Source: SAR202 cluster bacterium (GTDB lineage: Bacteria; Chloroflexota; Dehalococcoidia; Lucifugimonadales; UBA1123). Taken from it: DNA of 6,904 bases. Below are positions 4,088-6,904 of the stretch, piece by piece. A model generated the notes under the pieces. The model did not search any database, was not told the origin of the DNA, and saw only the letters and a list, made by a program, of their open reading frames with translations. The stretch spans positions 1-6,904 of the forward strand of contig JASLRP010000596.1 of the NCBI GenBank assembly GCA_030743915.1, written 5' to 3'. The translations under genes and the position numbers were made by a program. Each line of letters opens with the position of its first letter. The stretch's first letter is position 1.

Positions 4088-6373
4088 TTACTTGACGGTT
4101 ACTTGAATCGATGCTGTTGCCATAGGGCCGTATGTGAACGAGACAGGGTACGCGCCGGGTTTTTCGTAGGTGTAGGTTTCTTCCCAGTGCCTGTTGAATG
4201 ATGAGCCTTTGGTGAACATGATGCAGCCGGGCATCATGGCGATCTGGTTGCCGTCTCCGAAATCCCAGGTGACTCCCTGGCAGTACAGGTCCTGGTCGTC
4301 ATCCGCCCCTCCGACGATATCCGCGATCAGGAGAACTGTCAGAGGGCTTCCAGCCACTGGCTCGAAGTTCAGCTTTGTTGTGGCTTCGCTGTCGGAATTT
4401 CCAGTCGAATTGGTTTGCTTCGGCTGGACGATGAGGGTTGCGACCGGGGGCGGCGCTGTTTGGCCCTGAGCGCCGGGGTAGGGATCGAGAGAGACGAAAC
4501 GCACAACGAAGTCACCGAGGTCTGCGGTTGCGGGGGCGGACTTTTGCATCTCAAGGGTGATCTCCCCGACTCCCACGAATTCACCCTGCATGGTTGCGCT
4601 GACGACTATTTTCGCCTCGCCCGCCCAGACGCAGACGACGTTGGCGGGGCAGCGGGAGTCGTTGATCGACTCCAGTTTTATGACCAGGGATTCGTCGCCC
4701 ACGTTCACTGTGCCGCCTTCGGCTATTCCGAAAGGCTCGCCGTATTCGGCGGTGTCGTCAACACTGGGAACCGGTGGGGCCGAGACGACAGGCTCCAGAG
4801 GGGTCGTTTTGCCGTTCACGTCAACGATGTACTGCACACCGGGTTTGAAGTCGGAGCCGAGATGGACCTCTATATCCATCATGCGATATATCTCTGCGCA
4901 CGCCTGGTTAGCGTCAGCCGGAGCCAGGTTGGTGACTGAGATGCGGACGGTTGTGCCGTCCGTCGTGACCTCGTGGGTTCCTGGGTCGTAGCATGCGTTG
5001 GGCAGTCCGTAGGTGATGATTACCGTGTACTGAGGCGGCAGGCTCCTGGTTGCGAGAATTTTCAAATTTTCAATGGGAGCGGGAACGTGTTCTCGGCCCT
5101 GGGTGTCCGGCGCAGGCTCAGGAGCGCGGCAGCGGACGGCGGGGTCAATGGCCTGGATCTGCCGAGGTTCTCCGTTCACCTCAACGGTGTAGGTCTCGCA
5201 GGGCGTGTAGCTTCCGGACAGAAGCGCTTTGTTCTCTTCGATTCCGTAGATGGCCGTGCACGTGAGATTGGTGTCGGTGGGAATGCTGTTTAGAACCGTT
5301 ACAGTGATGAGGTCGCCGCGCTGACTGACATCGAAGAAGGTCAGTTTCGCGCAGCCGCTGGGGAGGCCTGAAAGCACCGTCAAGGTGGTCTCTCCGGCCA
5401 TGCTGTCGATGATGTTGAGATGGACGCTCTCGATGGGCGCCGGAACTTGCTTGAATTCGTCGCCTGGAACGTTCGGAAGGTTCGGAACGGTGGGCATGGG
5501 CAAGCTGCCTGAGCCTGCGGGTTTGAGCGGGTATGAGGTCCCGTTTACGTCCACGGTGTATGCAACGGCCTGGTCGAAATCGGAGCCGAGCGCCACGTTC
5601 TCGACCACGGTGCGGTAGATTTCGGCGCATGCCATGTTCGGATCGACGGGGCCGAGATTGGTTACTTCGATTCTGACAACGGCGCCATCGCGCTCGACCA
5701 CGGCCTCGTTGAAGTCGTAGCAGGCGTTGGGCAGGCCGAGGGTGATTGCGACGAAGTACTGCACAGGGAAGCTTTCGGCGATGACTATCTCGACGTTTTC
5801 TATTGGAGCCAGGACGTGCTCTTGGTCACCGGAAGCGGCAGGTTGTGAGGAGCCGCCGCACAGAATCGCGGGATCAGCAATCTCTAATTGTTGTCGGACT
5901 CCGGTCCCTATCGGCACGTGAAGCTGTGGTTGGACGGAGTGTTTGTCGCCGTTTACGACGACGGTGTATGTGCTGCACGGGTCGAACTCGCCTGTGATCT
6001 CGGTATGGCTCTGGTTGGTCCCGTACACCTGAGTGCAGCTTATGTTTGGATTATTCGGAACCAGGTTGGTTACTGTCGCCGTGATGGCTGTCCCTGGCTG
6101 GTCCACGACGGTATTGTCGTAGCGAACGCATCCGTTGGGAATGCCAGACACGATGACCAGTTCTGCCGGATCGTCGCTGTCTTGGATGAGCCAGATTCCC
6201 ACGTTTTCGATGGGAGCCTGCGCCACAACCATGCCATCGTCGGTCACAATATCCGAAGGGCGAACGGGGGTTGCCTCTCCGGGATTGGCGGGAACTGCGC
6301 TTTCGCAGGCCAGCGCCAGCATCAAGACAAGCGTGGCGCCGAGCAAAAATGCGATCTTCTTTGTCGAGTTCAT
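4088..6373 (-). CDS. Large lipoprotein: four tandem Cys-containing repeats, RCP-CVWAG domain, PKD domain
   Basis: A 761-residue exported lipoprotein. The N-terminus has Lys5-Lys6, a hydrophobic stretch (7-22) and a lipobox ending ALA-Cys23, so Cys23 should be lipidated and the protein held on the outside of the membrane. A short linker leads to four repeats, each beginning API-E-(N/S): about 53-172, 189-285, 312-415 and 432-528. Each has two Cys exactly 31 residues apart (82/113, 218/249, 341/372, 461/492). Repeats 1 and 3 carry two more Cys (133/172, 392/415), giving an A-B-A-B order. Residues 545-650 resemble a domain known from other bacterial lipoproteins (SRCPANVVCVWAG, Cys575/Cys581). 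The C-terminus (about 670-761) is PKD-like: WDFGDG (703-708) and YTYEKPGAYPV (734-744). Binding or adhesion is the usual role of such modules; nothing catalytic is seen. The ATG has GGAGG ten bases upstream. Confidence 0.88.
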   Translation of the reverse strand: MNSTKKIAFLLGATLVLMLALACESAVPANPGEATPVRPSDIVTDDGMVVAQAPIENVGIWLIQDSDDPAELVIVSGIPNGCVRYDNTVVDQPGTAITATVTNLVPNNPNISCTQVYGTNQSHTEITGEFDPCSTYTVVVNGDKHSVQPQLHVPIGTGVRQQLEIADPAILCGGSSQPAASGDQEHVLAPIENVEIVIAESFPVQYFVAITLGLPNACYDFNEAVVERDGAVVRIEVTNLGPVDPNMACAEIYRTVVENVALGSDFDQAVAYTVDVNGTSYPLKPAGSGSLPMPTVPNLPNVPGDEFKQVPAPIESVHLNIIDSMAGETTLTVLSGLPSGCAKLTFFDVSQRGDLITVTVLNSIPTDTNLTCTAIYGIEENKALLSGSYTPCETYTVEVNGEPRQIQAIDPAVRCRAPEPAPDTQGREHVPAPIENLKILATRSLPPQYTVIITYGLPNACYDPGTHEVTTDGTTVRISVTNLAPADANQACAEIYRMMDIEVHLGSDFKPGVQYIVDVNGKTTPLEPVVSAPPVPSVDDTAEYGEPFGIAEGGTVNVGDESLVIKLESINDSRCPANVVCVWAGEAKIVVSATMQGEFVGVGEITLEMQKSAPATADLGDFVVRFVSLDPYPGAQGQTAPPPVATLIVQPKQTNSTGNSDSEATTKLNFEPVAGSPLTVLLIADIVGGADDDQDLYCQGVTWDFGDGNQIAMMPGCIMFTKGSSFNRHWEETYTYEKPGAYPVSFTYGPMATASIQVTVK
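4790..5440 (-). repeat. Second copy of the two-domain (A-B) coding repeat
   Basis: Encodes lipoprotein residues 312-528: repeat 3 (A-type, four Cys) and repeat 4 (B-type, two Cys). Repeat 4 aligns with repeat 2 over 97 residues without a gap, with about 57 identities by hand count. Repeat 3 aligns with repeat 1 over the first 96 residues, with about 37 identities. Confidence 0.75.
5519..6217 (-). repeat. First copy of the two-domain (A-B) coding repeat
   Basis: Encodes lipoprotein residues 53-285: repeat 1 (A-type, Cys 82, 113, 133, 172) and repeat 2 (B-type, Cys 218, 249). A Pro-rich linker (about 286-311, PMPTVPNLPNVPG) separates it from the second copy. Repeats 1 and 2 also share the API-E-N-V opening, the PN-x-C motif and the C-x-x-x-Y motif, so all four derive from one ancestral domain. 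Confidence 0.75.
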
Positions 6374-6398
6374 CGAGTTATGCCCTCCGAGATTTTCG

Positions 6399-6417
6399 GT
6401 CTGTTATATATACAGAC
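6399..6417. promoter_or_regulatory. Inverted repeat and TATA-rich stretch upstream of the lipoprotein gene
   Basis: GTCTGT and ACAGAC form a perfect 6-bp inverted repeat around a 7-base TATATAT-type centre, about 26 bases before the lipoprotein ATG. On the minus strand TATAAC or TATATA in the centre could be a -10 element, but I find no good -35 at the right distance. It is either a weak or activator-dependent promoter with an overlapping operator, or a small hairpin in an ADH-lipoprotein readthrough mRNA. Confidence 0.4.
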
Positions 6418-6442
6418 GCTCGGGGCCGGCGGATTGTTCCAT

Positions 6443-6904
6443 TCATCTGGGGTTGGGAGACACGAGAATTCGGAACACATCTTTGGTGGGAGCCAGCATC
6501 CTCTGGAACCCGGTGTCGATTACCTGGTCCAGGGTTATGACATCGGAGATGAGTTGGCGGGTCTTGATCTTGCCATCGGCGATGAGGCGGACTGCTTCTT
6601 CGACGTCACGCTGCTGGTAGGCAAGGGAGCCTGAGACTCGGACCTCGGTGGCGACCAGGGAGTTGAAGTCGAATTCGGGCGTTGAAGTGTAGATGGCGAC
6701 CAGGACGACGTGGCCTCCCCTGCGGACGAGGTTTACCGACAGCGCGGTGGTATCGTCGGTTCCGGCGGCGTCGATGACTACGTCTGGGCCAACTCCGGCG
6801 GTCAGCTCGTTGAGGCGGTCGGCAAGATTTTCTGTCTGAGGGTTGATGGTGGCGTCCGCTCCCAGTTCGGCGGCGAGGTCGAGGCTCATTTGTCGAGGGT
6901 CAAC
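6443..6904 (-). CDS. Medium-chain (zinc-type) alcohol/polyol dehydrogenase, C-terminal part
   Basis: The frame is open to the window edge (VDPRQ precedes the Met at 6889, which is internal) and encodes the last 153 residues of a medium-chain dehydrogenase. Visible elements are the 'LAAELGAD' end of the Rossmann helix, 'DVVIDAAGTDDT' (the usual 'D-x-V-I-(E/D)-x-x-G' strand), 'RRGGHVVLVAI', the 'ATEVRVSGSLAYQQRDVEEAVRLIADGKI' helix region and the closing 'KDVFRILVSP'. This arrangement is closest to butanediol/sorbitol/threonine-type dehydrogenases, NAD(P)-dependent cytoplasmic enzymes acting on secondary alcohols. The catalytic-zinc ligands and the GxGxxG motif lie outside the window, so zinc dependence and substrate cannot be checked. 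It ends 69 bases before the lipoprotein start on the same strand. Confidence 0.9.
   Translation of the reverse strand, partial: VDPRQMSLDLAAELGADATINPQTENLADRLNELTAGVGPDVVIDAAGTDDTTALSVNLVRRGGHVVLVAIYTSTPEFDFNSLVATEVRVSGSLAYQQRDVEEAVRLIADGKIKTRQLISDVITLDQVIDTGFQRMLAPTKDVFRILVSPNPR

Noticed and set aside
4790..6217. The tandem units as a possible CRISPR or satellite array
   Set aside because: The periodicity is at protein level (about 100 residues, diverged codons), within one continuous reading frame; there are no short identical DNA repeats with spacers.
5888..6634. A 248-codon plus-strand open frame across the lipoprotein start and the dehydrogenase end
   Set aside because: It runs antisense to two well-supported genes and its translation shows no domain; it is a codon-bias shadow.

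Overview
The window is a compact, gene-dense stretch of bacterial chromosome at moderately high GC. It holds eight protein-coding genes; those at the two ends are cut by the window edges. I see no rRNA, tRNA, CRISPR array, transposase, integrase or phage gene. The gene content (dehydrogenase-rich, a FabL-type enoyl reductase, a small 'FRACPRC...GDL' zinc-ribbon protein, a lipoprotein built from Cys-containing repeats) reminds me of uncultured Chloroflexota such as SAR202/Dehalococcoidia. That is an impression from protein style, not a demonstrated assignment.

Left part (1-1703): the end of a FabL-like enoyl-ACP reductase (+) converges, with two bases between stop codons, on a minus-strand pair. 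In transcription order the pair is an A-type Fe-S carrier (IscA/ErpA family) and then a YgfZ/IBA57-family folate-binding protein. A near-consensus sigma70-type promoter precedes the carrier gene and a perfect 11-bp hairpin lies between the two. The pairing mirrors the mitochondrial ISCA-IBA57 partnership in [4Fe-4S] cluster maturation.

Middle (1704-2327): a 61-aa zinc-ribbon protein (-) with its own likely promoter, flanked by short intergenic segments. No gene-free stretch exceeds 300 bases. The longest (2069-2327) is an AT-rich divergent control region with a promoter-like element on each strand. A long imperfect inverted repeat overlaps the end of the zinc-ribbon gene.

Right-centre (2328-4083, +): a complete classical SDR dehydrogenase followed 82 bases later by an SMP-30/gluconolactonase-family beta-propeller protein, probably one transcription unit. 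The two could act in sequence (oxidation to a lactone, then lactone hydrolysis), but the substrate cannot be read from the sequence.

Right (4088-6904, -): a 761-aa lipoprotein, whose body is four tandem ~100-residue domains in an A-B-A-B order followed by an RCP...CVWAG domain and a PKD domain, lies downstream of the C-terminal part of a medium-chain alcohol/polyol dehydrogenase. The lipoprotein is the least ordinary object in the window. I found no convincing evidence for a new multi-gene defence, mobile or secretion system.
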